Numbered from the stretch's first letter, positions 7,732-18,252 are shown. The stretch: DNA of 64,000 bases from Streptomyces profundus (GCF_020740535.1 NZ_CP082362.1:5392501-5456500); one strand, 5' to 3'. The notes: generated by a model not told the origin, from the sequence alone. A program made the numbers and translations.

Positions 7732-10632
7732 ATGGCGATGCACCACTCATGGGCGCGATCGCGCGCGGGTGAGGTGCCGGCGGGGCCGCCGCTGAGCGGC
7801 CCGCTCCCGCAGCTCGCGCTCGCCGCGGTCTGCGCCTGCTACGCGGCCGGCGCCCTCGCGGGCTGGGGATCCCCCCAGTTCGCCAGGGTGATGGGGGACT
7901 TCGGGCTGAGCGCCGCGGCGTTCGCCGCCGCCGTCTCCTGCCTGTGGTACGCCCGGCGCCAGGCCCAGGAGTTCCGCGCCGCGTGGACGATGTTCGGCCT
8001 CTCCTCGGTCATGATCGGCCTCGGCAACGCCACCTGGGGCTGGTACGAGGTGGTGCTCCGCGAGCCGGTGCCCAGTCTCTCGCTGGCCGACGTCTGCTTC
8101 CTGCTGTTCGCGCCGCTGGCCATCGTCGGGCTCTTAATGCTCGCCAAACGTCCCCGCACCAGGGCCGGTTGGGTCTGCCTCGGGCTCGACGTCTGGCTGA
8201 TCGGCGGCTCGCTGATGACGCTCTCCTGGAGCGTGGCGCTGGCGCACACCGCCGAGTTGAGCGACGAGTCGGTGGGCCAGGTCGCCCTGGCCCTGGCCTA
8301 TCCGCTGCTGGACATCGTGCTGGTCAGCATGGTCGCGGTGCTGCACTTCCGGCGCAGCGCCCGCCACCGCCCGGCGATCAACGCGGCGATCGGCGCCCTC
8401 GCGCTCACCGTGCTCTGCGACGCCCTGTTCACCAGCCCGCCGCTGCGCGAGCAGTACAGCTCGGGGCAGTTGCTCGACGCCGGCTGGTTCGCCGGCTCCC
8501 TGCTGCTTGCCTGCGCCCCCTGGACGACCAGCCGGGGCCCGGTCCCGGTCGAGGCCCAGGGGCCCAGGGACGGGCGGGGCGCGCCCGGCCATCCGCTGGC
8601 CGGCTCGCTGGCCGCGCTGACGCCCTATCTGGCCGCCGCCGTCTGTGTGTTGAGCATCCTGGGCACCATCGTCGCCGGCCGCCCCGTCGACGCCACGGTG
8701 GTCTATCTGGCCTGCGCCGTGGTGCTGGCCCTGCTGGTCCGCCAGGGCATCACGCTGCTGGACAACATCTCGCTGACCAGGGAGCTGACCCAGAAGGAGA
8801 ACTACTTCAGATCGCTGGTCCAGGGGTCGAGCGATGTGATCATGATCGCCGCCCCCGACGGCAAGCTCCGCTATGTCAGCCCGGCCGCCACCGGCGTCTA
8901 CGGTCAGGAGCCCGGCCGGCTGATCGGCAGCGAGCTGTCCACCCTGATCCACCCGGAGGATCTCGGCCGCGTCCTGCACGAGCTGCGCCGCTTCCTCGCC
9001 GTGCCGCCCAGCCGGGAGCCGGCCACCCGGGTCGAGTGCCGGGTGCGGCACGGCGCCGGCCACTGGCTCAACGTCGAGTCCAGCGTCAACCGCCACGAGG
9101 GCGGCCTCATCTTCAACAGCCGGGATGTCACCGAACGCGTCCGCCTCCAGGCCCAGTTGCAGCACAGCGCCTCCCATGACGCGCTCACCGACCTGCCCAA
9201 CCGCGCCCTGTTCACCGAGCGGGTCCGGCTGGCCCTCAGCGGCGGCAGGGGCGCCGAGGAGCGGGTGGCGGTGTTCTTCATCGATCTCGACGGCTTCAAG
9301 GCGGTCAACGACTCGGCGGGCCACCAGGCCGGTGACGAGCTGCTGGTCCAGGCCGCCCAGCGGCTGCGGGACTCGGTCCGCTCGGACGACACCACGGCCC
9401 GGCTCGGCGGCGACGAGTTCGCCGCGCTGATCCTCGGCGACGGCGGCGACGAGGGCCCCAGGGAGTACCGCATCCTGGAGATCGCCGAGCGCGTCCGCGT
9501 CGCGCTCTCCCGCCCCTACACGGTGGACGGGCAGCGGCTCGGCGTGGCCGCCAGCATCGGCGTCGCCTTCGCCGAGCCGGGGGCCACCCCCGCCGCCCTG
9601 ATGCGCAACGCCGACCTCGCGATGTACCGCGCCAAGCAGGCGGGCAAGGCCCGTGTCGAGCTCTACGCCCCCCAGCTCCAGTCCGAGGCGGTGCGCCGCA
9701 CCGAGCTGGCCGACCGGCTGCGCCGCGCCCTGCACGACGGGGAGTTCGCGCTGCTCCACCAGCCCATGGTCCAGCTGACGGACGGCCGGGTCGCCGCGGT
9801 CTGCGCGCAGGCCCGTTGGCGTTCCGCGCACGGCCTGCTGACCACCCCGCTGGAGTTCCTCCACGGCGGCCGGTGGGATCCGCCGCTGGCGGCGCACGGC
9901 GGCCCGGACGCCACGCTCGACGTCACGGCCTGGCTGGTGGCGCAGGCCGTGGCCGCGGCCGGACGCCGGCACCGCGCGGGGCACACCCCGCCGGTCAGCG
10001 TCCGGGTCCCCGGGAGCCGGCTCGCCGACCGCGCGCTGTCCGCCCGCACCCTCGAAGCGCTCCTCGGCGAGCACCACCTCCCCCCGAGCGCGCTGCTCCT
10101 CGAACTGCCGGAGGCCGATCCGGTGCTCGCGTCGACCGAGCTGAGGCATCGGCTCACGGATCTCAGCCGGCTCGGGGTCGGCATCGCCCTCGGCGGGTTC
10201 GGCGGCGCCGGCACGGCGGTGGCCGCCCTGCACCGCCTCCCCGTCGATCTGGTCCGGCTGGACGCCGAGCTGGTCGAGGGGGTGCTGGACTCCCCGGCCC
10301 TCGGCAAGATCGTCGCCGGGCTGCTGCGGATGACGGACGATCTCGGGATCGACTCCCTCGCCGACGGGGTCGACCGGCCCGAGCAGGCCGCCGCGCTCCG
10401 GGCGCTCGGCTGTCGCAGAGCCCAGGGCCTGGCCTTCAGCGAGCCGCTGGACGCCGCCCGTCTCGGCCGGTTGCTGGAGGAGGGCCGGCTCCCGCTGCCC
10501 AGCCCCTCACTGCCCCGGGCGCCGGTGCTGCCGCGCGGCCGGACGCCCGCCCCGGAGCAGGCCGCCGGGCAGCTGCCCCCGCCGGACGCGGTCCCGCGCC
10601 CACATAGTGAGACTTCCATCCCCCGCGCTTGA
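7732..10632 (+). CDS. Membrane PAS-GGDEF-(degenerate) EAL cyclic-di-GMP protein with a TTA codon
   Basis: 966 residues. About ten hydrophobic segments (residues ~20-340) precede a PAS domain (FRSLVQGSSDVIMIA, ~360-450), then GGDEF and EAL-like domains. The cyclase site LGGDEF is intact (559-563) and an inhibitory I-site RSDD (R550-D553) sits five residues upstream. The EAL domain looks dead: the EAL position reads CAQ (about 691) and the usual DDFG motif reads GGFG (821-823). It is therefore probably a feedback-controlled diguanylate cyclase. Codon 135 is TTA (8134-8136), which makes translation depend on bldA tRNA. Ribosome-binding site GAGAGGGGG. A BldD-like box lies upstream. By position it may correspond to the gene known as cdgC in other streptomycetes; that is inference. 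Confidence 0.93.
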   Translation: MAMHHSWARSRAGEVPAGPPLSGPLPQLALAAVCACYAAGALAGWGSPQFARVMGDFGLSAAAFAAAVSCLWYARRQAQEFRAAWTMFGLSSVMIGLGNATWGWYEVVLREPVPSLSLADVCFLLFAPLAIVGLLMLAKRPRTRAGWVCLGLDVWLIGGSLMTLSWSVALAHTAELSDESVGQVALALAYPLLDIVLVSMVAVLHFRRSARHRPAINAAIGALALTVLCDALFTSPPLREQYSSGQLLDAGWFAGSLLLACAPWTTSRGPVPVEAQGPRDGRGAPGHPLAGSLAALTPYLAAAVCVLSILGTIVAGRPVDATVVYLACAVVLALLVRQGITLLDNISLTRELTQKENYFRSLVQGSSDVIMIAAPDGKLRYVSPAATGVYGQEPGRLIGSELSTLIHPEDLGRVLHELRRFLAVPPSREPATRVECRVRHGAGHWLNVESSVNRHEGGLIFNSRDVTERVRLQAQLQHSASHDALTDLPNRALFTERVRLALSGGRGAEERVAVFFIDLDGFKAVNDSAGHQAGDELLVQAAQRLRDSVRSDDTTARLGGDEFAALILGDGGDEGPREYRILEIAERVRVALSRPYTVDGQRLGVAASIGVAFAEPGATPAALMRNADLAMYRAKQAGKARVELYAPQLQSEAVRRTELADRLRRALHDGEFALLHQPMVQLTDGRVAAVCAQARWRSAHGLLTTPLEFLHGGRWDPPLAAHGGPDATLDVTAWLVAQAVAAAGRRHRAGHTPPVSVRVPGSRLADRALSARTLEALLGEHHLPPSALLLELPEADPVLASTELRHRLTDLSRLGVGIALGGFGGAGTAVAALHRLPVDLVRLDAELVEGVLDSPALGKIVAGLLRMTDDLGIDSLADGVDRPEQAAALRALGCRRAQGLAFSEPLDAARLGRLLEEGRLPLPSPSLPRAPVLPRGRTPAPEQAAGQLPPPDAVPRPHSETSIPRA

Positions 10633-10658
10633 CAGTCGATGGCGGAGGGGAGCAATGT
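10629..10658 (+). promoter_or_regulatory. Candidate ilvB promoter
   Basis: TTGACA (10629-10634) matches the -35 consensus exactly and overlaps the stop of the GGDEF gene. After an 18-bp spacer comes CAATGT (10653-10658), a fair -10. Transcription from it would begin close to the ATG of the leader peptide at 10666, so the leader could be translated without a 5' untranslated region. Confidence 0.5.
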
Positions 10659-10665
10659 CTGTGCC

Positions 10666-10707
10666 ATGCACACCGGAATTCTCGTACTTTCGCGGCGCGT
10701 CGGCTGA
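10666..10707 (+). CDS. ilv leader peptide MHTGILVLSRRVG
   Basis: A 13-codon ORF, ATG 10666 to TGA 10707, in the 5' leader of ilvB. Four consecutive codons are ATT CTC GTA CTT (Ile-Leu-Val-Leu), the three end products of the pathway. ATT, GTA and CTT are rare in high-GC streptomycetes, which would heighten stalling when charged tRNA is scarce. The peptide resembles the ILVL-type ilvB leader peptides described for other actinobacteria. The 3' part of the ORF (10695-10706) can pair with 10731-10741, and a terminator follows at 10744-10778, the arrangement expected for ribosome-mediated attenuation. Confidence 0.8.
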   Translation: MHTGILVLSRRVG

Positions 10708-10743
10708 CCCCAGGAACATCCTGCGGCCCCCAGCGACGCGCTT

Positions 10744-10778
10744 CCCCTCGCCTGCCTCACCGGCACGGGGGGTTTTTT
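10744..10778 (+). terminator. ilvB attenuator (intrinsic terminator)
   Basis: A GC-rich stem whose inner part is TGCC/GGCA and whose outer part is CCCC/GGGG is followed by six T residues (10773-10778). T-runs are rare in this genome. It lies between the leader peptide and ilvB and should end transcription when branched-chain amino acids are plentiful. Confidence 0.75.
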
Positions 10779-10878
10779 GTTGCACCGACACCCCCAGCAG
10801 CCCAGCAGCCCCCCACGCAAGACGTTCGCCCGCGTCCCACGCGGCGCCACCACCCGTATCCTCCGAGAAGAGATCGCG

Positions 10879-12768
10879 ATGACCGAGCAGGCCACCGGGG
10901 CACCGAAGCCGCAACCCAGGGCCCCCCGAGGCGGAGCACCCCAGCCAACCCCCGCTGTCGCGCATGTCACCGGCGCCCAGTCGCTCATCCGCTCCCTCGA
11001 AGCGGTCGGCGCCGACACCGTGTTCGGCATTCCCGGCGGTGCGATCCTCCCCGCCTACGACCCGCTGATGGACTCCACGAGCGTCCGGCACATCCTGGTC
11101 AGGCACGAGCAGGGCGCCGGCCACGCGGCCACGGGATACGCGCAGGCCACGGGCAAGGTCGGCGTCTGCATGGCCACCTCGGGCCCCGGTGCCACCAACC
11201 TGGTCACCCCCATCGCGGACGCCCACATGGACTCCGTGCCGCTGGTCGCCATCACCGGTCAGGTCGCCGCCCCGACCATCGGCACCGACGCCTTCCAGGA
11301 AGCCGACATCTGCGGGATCACGCTGCCGATCACCAAGCACAACTTCCTGGTCACCGACCCGGCCGACATCCCGCGCACCATCGCCGAGGCGTTCCACATC
11401 GCGGCCACCGGGCGTCCCGGCCCCGTCCTGGTGGACATCGCCAAGGACGCCCTTCAGAAGCAGACCACGTTCAGCTGGCCGCCCACCCCCGAGCTGCCCG
11501 GCTACCGTCCGGTGAGCCGTCCGCACGCCAAGCAGATCCGCGAGGCCGCCCGGCTGATCACCGAGGCCAGGCGCCCCGTGCTCTATGTGGGCGGCGGCGT
11601 GATCAAGTCAGGGGCCGCGGCCGAGCTGCGGATCCTCGCCGAGCGCACCGGCGTCCCCGTCACCACCACGCTGATGGCGCTGGGCGCCTTCCCCGACAGC
11701 CACCCGCAGCATCTGGGCATGCCGGGGATGCACGGCTCGGTCGCCGCCGTCACCGCCCTCCAGAAGTCCGATCTGATCGTCGCCCTCGGCGCCAGGTTCG
11801 ACGACCGGGTCACCGGCCGGATCGACTCCTTCGCGCCGCACGCCAAGATCGTGCACGCCGACATCGACCCGGCCGAGATCGGCAAGAACCGGCTGGCCGA
11901 CGTGCCGATCGTGGGCGACGTCAAGGAGGTCATGACGGACCTCACCGCCGCCCTGGCGGAGGAGGCGGAGCCCGCGGGCGGCGACGCCAGGCAGCGCTAC
12001 GCGGCCTGGTGGCGGCAGCTGGACAGCTGGCGCTCGACCTACCCGCTCGGCTTCGACCAGCCCGAGGACGGCACGCTCTCCCCCCAGCACGTGATCCAGC
12101 GGATCGGGCAGCTGGCCCCGGCCGGCACGGTCTTCACGGCCGGCGTCGGACAGCACCAGATGTGGGCCGCGCACTACCTCTCCTTCGAGCACCCCGGCAC
12201 CTGGCTGAACTCCGGCGGCCTGGGCACCATGGGCTACGCCGTGCCCGCCGCGCTGGGCGCCAAGGCCGGCCGCCCCGAGGCCCCGGTCTGGGCGATCGAC
12301 GGCGACGGCTGCTTCCAGATGACCAACCAGGAGCTGGTCACCGCCGCGCTCAACCACATCCCGATCAAGGTCGCCATCATCAACAACGGCGCCCTGGGCA
12401 TGGTCCGCCAGTGGCAGACGCTCTTCTACAACCAGCGCTACTCCAACACCGTGCTGCACGACGACAGCGGCGGCTCCTACAGCGGTTCGGCCGCGGGCAG
12501 CGGCACGGCCACCAACACCGGCACCCGCGTCCCCGACTTCGTCAAGCTGTCCGAGGCGATGGGCTGCGTGGGGCTGCGCTGCGAGCGCGCGGACCAGCTG
12601 GACGCCGTGCTGGAGAAGGCCAACGCCATCAACGACCGTCCGGTGGTGGTCGACTTCATCGTCCACGAGGACGCCATGGTCTGGCCGATGGTCGCCGCCG
12701 GCACCTCCAACGACGAGGTGATGGCGGCGCGGGGCGTGCGTCCCGACTTCGGCGACGCCTCCGACTGA
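10879..12768 (+). CDS. ilvB: Acetolactate synthase large (catalytic) subunit
   Basis: 629 residues. Condenses pyruvate with pyruvate or 2-oxobutyrate, the first common step to Val, Leu and Ile. Three thiamine-diphosphate enzyme domains are visible: the N-terminal PYR domain with the catalytic Glu in [19 protein letters not shown], a central FAD-type domain, and a C-terminal PP domain with the ThDP/Mg motif [12 protein letters not shown] ending in NNGALGM. ATG 10879 is preferred: it follows an AGAAGAG-like site and begins [10 protein letters not shown]. The ~40-residue Pro/Ala-rich N-terminal tail is typical of actinobacterial IlvB. First gene of ilvBNC, under the attenuator. Confidence 0.98.
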   Translation: MTEQATGAPKPQPRAPRGGAPQPTPAVAHVTGAQSLIRSLEAVGADTVFGIPGGAILPAYDPLMDSTSVRHILVRHEQGAGHAATGYAQATGKVGVCMATSGPGATNLVTPIADAHMDSVPLVAITGQVAAPTIGTDAFQEADICGITLPITKHNFLVTDPADIPRTIAEAFHIAATGRPGPVLVDIAKDALQKQTTFSWPPTPELPGYRPVSRPHAKQIREAARLITEARRPVLYVGGGVIKSGAAAELRILAERTGVPVTTTLMALGAFPDSHPQHLGMPGMHGSVAAVTALQKSDLIVALGARFDDRVTGRIDSFAPHAKIVHADIDPAEIGKNRLADVPIVGDVKEVMTDLTAALAEEAEPAGGDARQRYAAWWRQLDSWRSTYPLGFDQPEDGTLSPQHVIQRIGQLAPAGTVFTAGVGQHQMWAAHYLSFEHPGTWLNSGGLGTMGYAVPAALGAKAGRPEAPVWAIDGDGCFQMTNQELVTAALNHIPIKVAIINNGALGMVRQWQTLFYNQRYSNTVLHDDSGGSYSGSAAGSGTATNTGTRVPDFVKLSEAMGCVGLRCERADQLDAVLEKANAINDRPVVVDFIVHEDAMVWPMVAAGTSNDEVMAARGVRPDFGDASD

Positions 12769-12845
12769 CGCCCGCCGTCCCCACCGCAGCCGCCTGCCAA
12801 CGCCGCCAACGCCGCCATTGCCGCCATCGACAAGGTAGAACCGCC

Positions 12846-13370
12846 ATGTCCAAGCACACGCTCTCCGTTCTGGTGGAGAACAAGCCCGGGGTGCTCTCCC
12901 GGATCACCTCGCTCTTCTCCCGCCGGAACTTCAACATCGACTCCCTCGCCGTCGGCACCACCGAACACCCCGAGGTGTCGCGGATCACCATCGTGGTCAG
13001 CGTCGAGGACCTCCCGCTTGAGCAGGTGACGAAGCAGCTCAACAAGCTGGTCAACGTGCTCAAGATCGTGGAGTTGGAGCCGTCCGCCGCCGTGCACCGC
13101 GAGTTGGTGCTGGTGAAGGTGCGCGCCGACAACGACACGCGAAGCCAGATCGTGGAGATCGTCCGCCTCTTCCGCGCCAAGACCGTGGATGTGGCGCCCG
13201 AGGCCATCACCATCGAGGCCACCGGCAGCAGCGACAAACTGGACGCGATGCTGCGCATGCTGGAGCCGTTCGGCATCAAGGAACTGGTGCAGTCCGGCGC
13301 CATCGCCATCGGCCGTGGCTCCCGGTCCATCACGGACCGTTCGCTGCGCGCTCTGGAGCGCTCCGCCTGA
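12846..13370 (+). CDS. ilvN: Acetolactate synthase small (regulatory) subunit
   Basis: 174 residues. The N-terminal ACT domain (HTLSVLVENKPGVLSRITSL) confers valine feedback inhibition and activates the large subunit. A C-terminal ALS_ss domain follows (RELVLVKVRADNDTRSQI to GAIAIGRGSR). Length and domains match IlvN/IlvH of actinobacteria. ATG 12846 lies 77 nt after ilvB; the spacer carries a short GCCGCCAAC/GCCGCCATT repeat. Same transcript as ilvB and probably ilvC. Confidence 0.98.
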   Translation: MSKHTLSVLVENKPGVLSRITSLFSRRNFNIDSLAVGTTEHPEVSRITIVVSVEDLPLEQVTKQLNKLVNVLKIVELEPSAAVHRELVLVKVRADNDTRSQIVEIVRLFRAKTVDVAPEAITIEATGSSDKLDAMLRMLEPFGIKELVQSGAIAIGRGSRSITDRSLRALERSA

Positions 13371-14495
<1,125 letters not shown>

Positions 14496-14543
14496 GCGCG
14501 GGCGGAAACCCGTCCGAACCGCGGGAGTTCGCTCGAACGAGCG

Positions 14544-14573
14544 GTGGGCCCGACGGACTGCCGTCGGGCCCAC
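14544..14573 (+). terminator. Terminator after ilvBNC
   Basis: A perfect 13-bp inverted repeat, GTGGGCCCGACGG and its complement, with a 4-nt loop. It lies 48 bp after the ilvC stop and has no T-run, as is usual in streptomycetes. Confidence 0.75.
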
Positions 14574-14709
14574 GGCGCGCCGATACACTGCCAACCACAA
14601 GCGCGTAAAAAGGCTCACAGCGTCGTGCGTCTCCACGCGGCTGCCTACCTCTCCACCCCCGTCGTCGGCCGTCGGGACGCGGCCTTCCGCAAAGGACCAG
14701 TGAGACCAA

Positions 14710-16299
14710 GTGAGCAAGCCCGTCGTACTCATCGCCGAAGAGCTTTCCCCCGCCACGGTTGACGCGCTGGGGCCGGACTTCGAGATCCGGCACTGCGACG
14801 GCGCCGACCGCGCCGCCCTGCTGAGCGCCATCGCCGAGGTGGACGCCATCCTGATCCGCAGCGCCACCAAGGTGGACGCCGAGGCGATCGCCGCCGCGCG
14901 CCGGCTGCGGGTCGTCGCCCGGGCCGGCGTCGGCCTGGACAACGTCGATGTCTCCGCCGCCACCAAGGCGGGCGTGATGGTGGTCAACGCGCCCACCTCC
15001 AACATCGTCACCGCCGCCGAGCTGGCCTGCGGACTGCTGATCGCCACCGCGCGGAACATCCCGCAGGCCAGCGCCGCGCTCAAGAACGGCGAGTGGAAGC
15101 GCAGCAAGTACACCGGCGTCGAGCTGTCCGAGAAGACCCTGGGCGTGGTGGGCCTGGGCCGGATCGGCCTGCTGGTGGCCCAGCGGATGGCCGCCTTCGG
15201 CATGAAGATCGTGGCCTACGACCCCTATGTGCAGGCCGCCCGCGCCGCCCAGCTGGGCGTCAAGCTGCTGAGCCTGGACGAGCTGCTGGAGACGGCCGAC
15301 TTCATCACGGTCCACCTGCCCAAGACCCCGGAGACCCTGGGGCTGATCGGCGACGAGGCGCTGCACAAGGTCAAGCCCTCGGTGCGGATCGTCAACGCGG
15401 CCAGGGGCGGCATCGTGGACGAGGCGGCGCTGCACAGCGCCCTCAAGGAGGGCCGGGTCGCCGGCGCGGGCCTGGACGTCTACGCGAGCGAGCCCTGCAC
15501 GGACTCCCCGCTCTTCGAGTTCGACCAGGTCGTCGGCACCCCGCACCTGGGCGCCTCGACGGGGGAGGCCCAGGAGAAGGCGGGCATCTCGGTCGCCAGG
15601 TCGGTGCGGCTCGCCCTCGCCGGCGAGCTCGTCCCCGACGCGGTCAACGTGCAGGGCGGCGTCATCGCCGAGGATGTGCGTCCCGGCCTGCCACTCGCCG
15701 AGAAGCTGGGCCGGATCTTCACCGCGCTCGCCGGCGAGGTCGCCCAGCGGCTCGACGTCGAGGTCAGCGGCGAGATCACCCAGCACGACGTCAAGGTGCT
15801 GGAACTCTCCGCGCTCAAGGGCGTGTTCGAGGATGTCGTCGCCGAGACGGTGTCCTATGTCAACGCCCCGCTGTTCGCGCAGGAGCGCGGCGTGGAGGTG
15901 CGCCTCACCACCAGCTCGGAGTCCCCCGACCACCGGAACCTGATCACCGTGCGCGGCACGCTGACCGACGGTGAGGTGATCTCGGTCTCCGGCACCCTGG
16001 CCGGGCCCAAGCACCAGCAGAAGATCGTGGGCATCGGCGGGCACACCGTCGATCTGGCCGTCGCCGACCACATGGCGTTCCTGCGCTACACGGACCGTCC
16101 CGGCGTCGTCGGAACGCTCGGCCGCATCCTGGGCGAGGCCGAGATCAACATCGCGGGGATGCAGGTGGCCCGCGCCGAGGAGGGCGGCGACGCGCTGATC
16201 GTGCTCACCGTCGACGGCACCATCCCGGCGCAGGTGCTCAACGAGGTCGGCGAGGAGATCGGCGCCACCTCGGCCCGGGGCGTCGATCTGGAGCCCTGA
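14710..16299 (+). CDS. serA: D-3-phosphoglycerate dehydrogenase
   Basis: 529 residues, the long SerA form. Oxidises 3-phosphoglycerate with NAD+, the first step of serine synthesis. The catalytic domain has the NAD motif LGVVGLGRIGLLVAQRM and active-site Arg, Glu and His in NAARGGIVDE, VYASEPCTDS and TPHLGASTGE. It is followed by an ASB (allosteric substrate-binding) domain and a C-terminal ACT domain (FLRYTDRPGVVGTLGRILGE), the serine-sensing site in related enzymes. GTG 14710 starts MSKPVVLIAEEL. Separated from ilvC by a terminator, so probably its own transcript. Confidence 0.98.
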   Translation: MSKPVVLIAEELSPATVDALGPDFEIRHCDGADRAALLSAIAEVDAILIRSATKVDAEAIAAARRLRVVARAGVGLDNVDVSAATKAGVMVVNAPTSNIVTAAELACGLLIATARNIPQASAALKNGEWKRSKYTGVELSEKTLGVVGLGRIGLLVAQRMAAFGMKIVAYDPYVQAARAAQLGVKLLSLDELLETADFITVHLPKTPETLGLIGDEALHKVKPSVRIVNAARGGIVDEAALHSALKEGRVAGAGLDVYASEPCTDSPLFEFDQVVGTPHLGASTGEAQEKAGISVARSVRLALAGELVPDAVNVQGGVIAEDVRPGLPLAEKLGRIFTALAGEVAQRLDVEVSGEITQHDVKVLELSALKGVFEDVVAETVSYVNAPLFAQERGVEVRLTTSSESPDHRNLITVRGTLTDGEVISVSGTLAGPKHQQKIVGIGGHTVDLAVADHMAFLRYTDRPGVVGTLGRILGEAEINIAGMQVARAEEGGDALIVLTVDGTIPAQVLNEVGEEIGATSARGVDLEP

Positions 16300-16313
16300 C
16301 CGACGCTGTCTCC

Positions 16314-16353
16314 GAACGGGCCCCGCCATGGGACAACATGGCGGGGCCCGTTC
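16314..16353. terminator. Bidirectional terminator between serA and the alcohol dehydrogenase
   Basis: A perfect 17-bp stem, GAACGGGCCCCGCCATG and its complement, with a 6-nt loop, lies between two convergent genes 69 bp apart. Confidence 0.9.
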
Positions 16354-16368
16354 GCGCGTCCGGCCGCG

Positions 16369-17409
16369 TCAGCCGTTCGGCAGGATCACGGCGCGGCCGT
16401 TGATCTTGCCGGCGTGCAGCCGCTCGTAGGCCACCGGCGCCTCGTCGATCCCGTAGGTCTCCACCCGCACCTCGACCGCCCCCGCGCTGGCCAGGTCGAA
16501 CACCTCGGCCAGCTCGCTCCTGCTGCCCCAGTAGGGCGCCGTCACCGCCACGTCGAACGCCGTGCTGTTGAAGCCCACCGGCAGCGCGCCGCCGCCGATG
16601 CCCACGATCGCCACATCCGCCTCCACCGCGGCCACCGCGCCGGCGAGCGTCACCGTCGGCTGGACGCCGGCGAAGTCGAAGACGCCCTCGGCGCCGAGGC
16701 CGCCGGTCAGCCGCCGCACCCGGTCGGCCGCGCCCTCGTCGGAGAGCACCGTCTCGTGGGCGCCGACCGATCGGGCCAGCGCCAGCTTCTCCTCCGAGAC
16801 GTCGACCGCCACCACCCGCGAGGGCGTCAGCGCCCGCAGCAGCTGGATCGCCACATGGCCGAGCCCGCCGGCGCCGATCACCACCGCCGTCGTCCCCGGC
16901 ACCAGCTTGGGCAGCGAGCGCTTGATCGCGTGGTAGGGGGTGAGCCCGGCGTCGGTGAGCGGGACGGTGGTGACGGGGTCAAGACCGTTCAACGGCACCA
17001 GGAACCTGGCGTCGTTCACCAACAGGAACTCCGCCATCGCACCCGGCGCGCCCAACCCCGGGGGCAGGATGCCGAGTTCGGCGGCGCGCAGGCAGTAGTT
17101 CTCCTTGCCCTGCGCGCATTTGACGCAGCGGCCACAGCCCTGCGGCCCGTAGACCGCCACCACGTCGCCCTCCTCCACGCCCGTGACGCCCTCGCCCAGC
17201 GCCGCCACGGTGCCGGCGCCCTCGTGGCCGAGGGTGAGCGGCAGCTGGTAGGGGAAGCTCTCGGCCGACCAGCTCATCAGGGCGATGTCGGAGTGGCAGA
17301 CCCCGGCCGCCGCCACCCGCAGCAGCACCTGTCCGGGCCCCGGCGTGGGTTCCGGCACGGTGACCACCTCGGGGGCGGCTCCGATCTCCCGGTACTGAAC
17401 GGCCTTCAT
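16369..17409 (-). CDS. Zinc-dependent alcohol dehydrogenase (MDR family)
   Basis: 346 residues. ATG 17409 is preferred over 17424 because GGAGG sits at good spacing. Catalytic zinc ligands are Cys in GVCHSDIAL, His-Glu in GHEGAG and the downstream Cys. A structural-zinc cysteine cluster is present (CGRCVKCAQGKENYC). NAD(P) motif VVIGAGGLGHVAIQLLRAL. The family oxidises primary or secondary alcohols; the AdhA/NAD-dependent propanol-preferring group is the nearest type I recognise. It lies 75 bp downstream of an SDR gene on the same strand, and the two may form an oxidation module. Confidence 0.93.
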   Translation of the reverse strand: MKAVQYREIGAAPEVVTVPEPTPGPGQVLLRVAAAGVCHSDIALMSWSAESFPYQLPLTLGHEGAGTVAALGEGVTGVEEGDVVAVYGPQGCGRCVKCAQGKENYCLRAAELGILPPGLGAPGAMAEFLLVNDARFLVPLNGLDPVTTVPLTDAGLTPYHAIKRSLPKLVPGTTAVVIGAGGLGHVAIQLLRALTPSRVVAVDVSEEKLALARSVGAHETVLSDEGAADRVRRLTGGLGAEGVFDFAGVQPTVTLAGAVAAVEADVAIVGIGGGALPVGFNSTAFDVAVTAPYWGSRSELAEVFDLASAGAVEVRVETYGIDEAPVAYERLHAGKINGRAVILPNG

Positions 17410-17484
17410 GGTGGGCCTCCTCACTCCGCGCGGGCGCGCGGTCTGGCGTGTCCTGGCAGTCGTCGGATTCGCTGGGCCGGGGGG

Positions 17485-18252
17485 TCAGCGGGCCGAGTAG
17501 GCGCCGTCGACCAGGTGGTAGCCGCCGTGCACGAACGACGCCCGGTCGGAGAGCAGGAACGCGGTCAGCTCGGCCACCTCCTCCGCGGTGCCCAGGCGGC
17601 CCGCCGGGTGGAGCGAGACCAGCTGCTCGAAGTCCACGGTCTCCGACTGGCGCAGCAGCGGGGTGTCGATGAAGCCCGGGCCCACCGCGTTGATCCGCAC
17701 CCCCCGTTCCGCGTATTCGAGGGAGGCGCTCTTGGTCAGCCCCACCACCCCGTGCTTGGCCGCCGCGTAGGCGGCGGAGCCGGGGAACCCGTTGGTGCCC
17801 AGGATCGAGGCCATGTTCACCACCGCCCCGCCGCCGGCGGCCAGCAGCGCCGGCAACTCGGCGCGCAGGCACAGGAAGACGCCGGTGAGGTTGGTGTCCA
17901 CCACCCGCCGCCACTCCGTCAGCGGATAGTCGCCGACGGGCGCGCTCGCGCCGCCGACACCGGCGTTGTTGACGGCCAGATGGAGCGTTCCGTAGGTGCC
18001 GGTCGCGAAGGAGACCGCGGCCTCGACGGACGCCGGATCGGTCACGTCCAGGCGCACGGCGGACGCCTTCCCGCCGCCGGCCACCAGCTCCTCGGCGGCC
18101 CCGTTCGCGCCGTCCTCGTTGAAGTCGGCGATCACCACCCGCGCCCCGCCGGCCGTGAGCCGCCCCGCGACGGCCCGGCCGATCCCGGAGGCACCACCGG
18201 TCACCAGGGCGGTCTTGTCGGCGAACTCCGTGCGGTACTCCGTGACGCTCAT
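17485..18252 (-). CDS. Short-chain dehydrogenase/reductase (SDR)
   Basis: 255 residues, a classical SDR. Cofactor motif TGGASGIGRAV, then NNAG, then the catalytic Ser in NMASILGTNGFPG and Tyr-Lys in YAAAKHGVVGL. ATG 18252 follows a GAAGGAA site; longer in-frame extensions toward 18636 run through a tandem-repeat region and are unlikely to be coding. Asp in VVIADFNEDG after the second strand suggests NAD(H) preference. Followed on the same strand by the alcohol dehydrogenase. Confidence 0.93.
   Translation of the reverse strand: MSVTEYRTEFADKTALVTGGASGIGRAVAGRLTAGGARVVIADFNEDGANGAAEELVAGGGKASAVRLDVTDPASVEAAVSFATGTYGTLHLAVNNAGVGGASAPVGDYPLTEWRRVVDTNLTGVFLCLRAELPALLAAGGGAVVNMASILGTNGFPGSAAYAAAKHGVVGLTKSASLEYAERGVRINAVGPGFIDTPLLRQSETVDFEQLVSLHPAGRLGTAEEVAELTAFLLSDRASFVHGGYHLVDGAYSAR

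Noticed and set aside
8134..10233. Minus-strand frame of about 700 codons opposite the GGDEF gene
   Set aside because: Shadow of a real gene; low-complexity His/Asp/Gln-rich translation without motifs or ribosome-binding site.
10633..10878. T-box or protein-operator control of ilvB
   Set aside because: A short ORF with the regulatory codons and a downstream terminator is visible and explains the region.
10629..13370. Plus-strand frame spanning from the ilvB leader through ilvB into ilvN
   Set aside because: It coincides with the ilvN frame only at its end; the ilvB part is out of frame with the conserved enzyme, so this is a fortuitous open frame and not a fusion.
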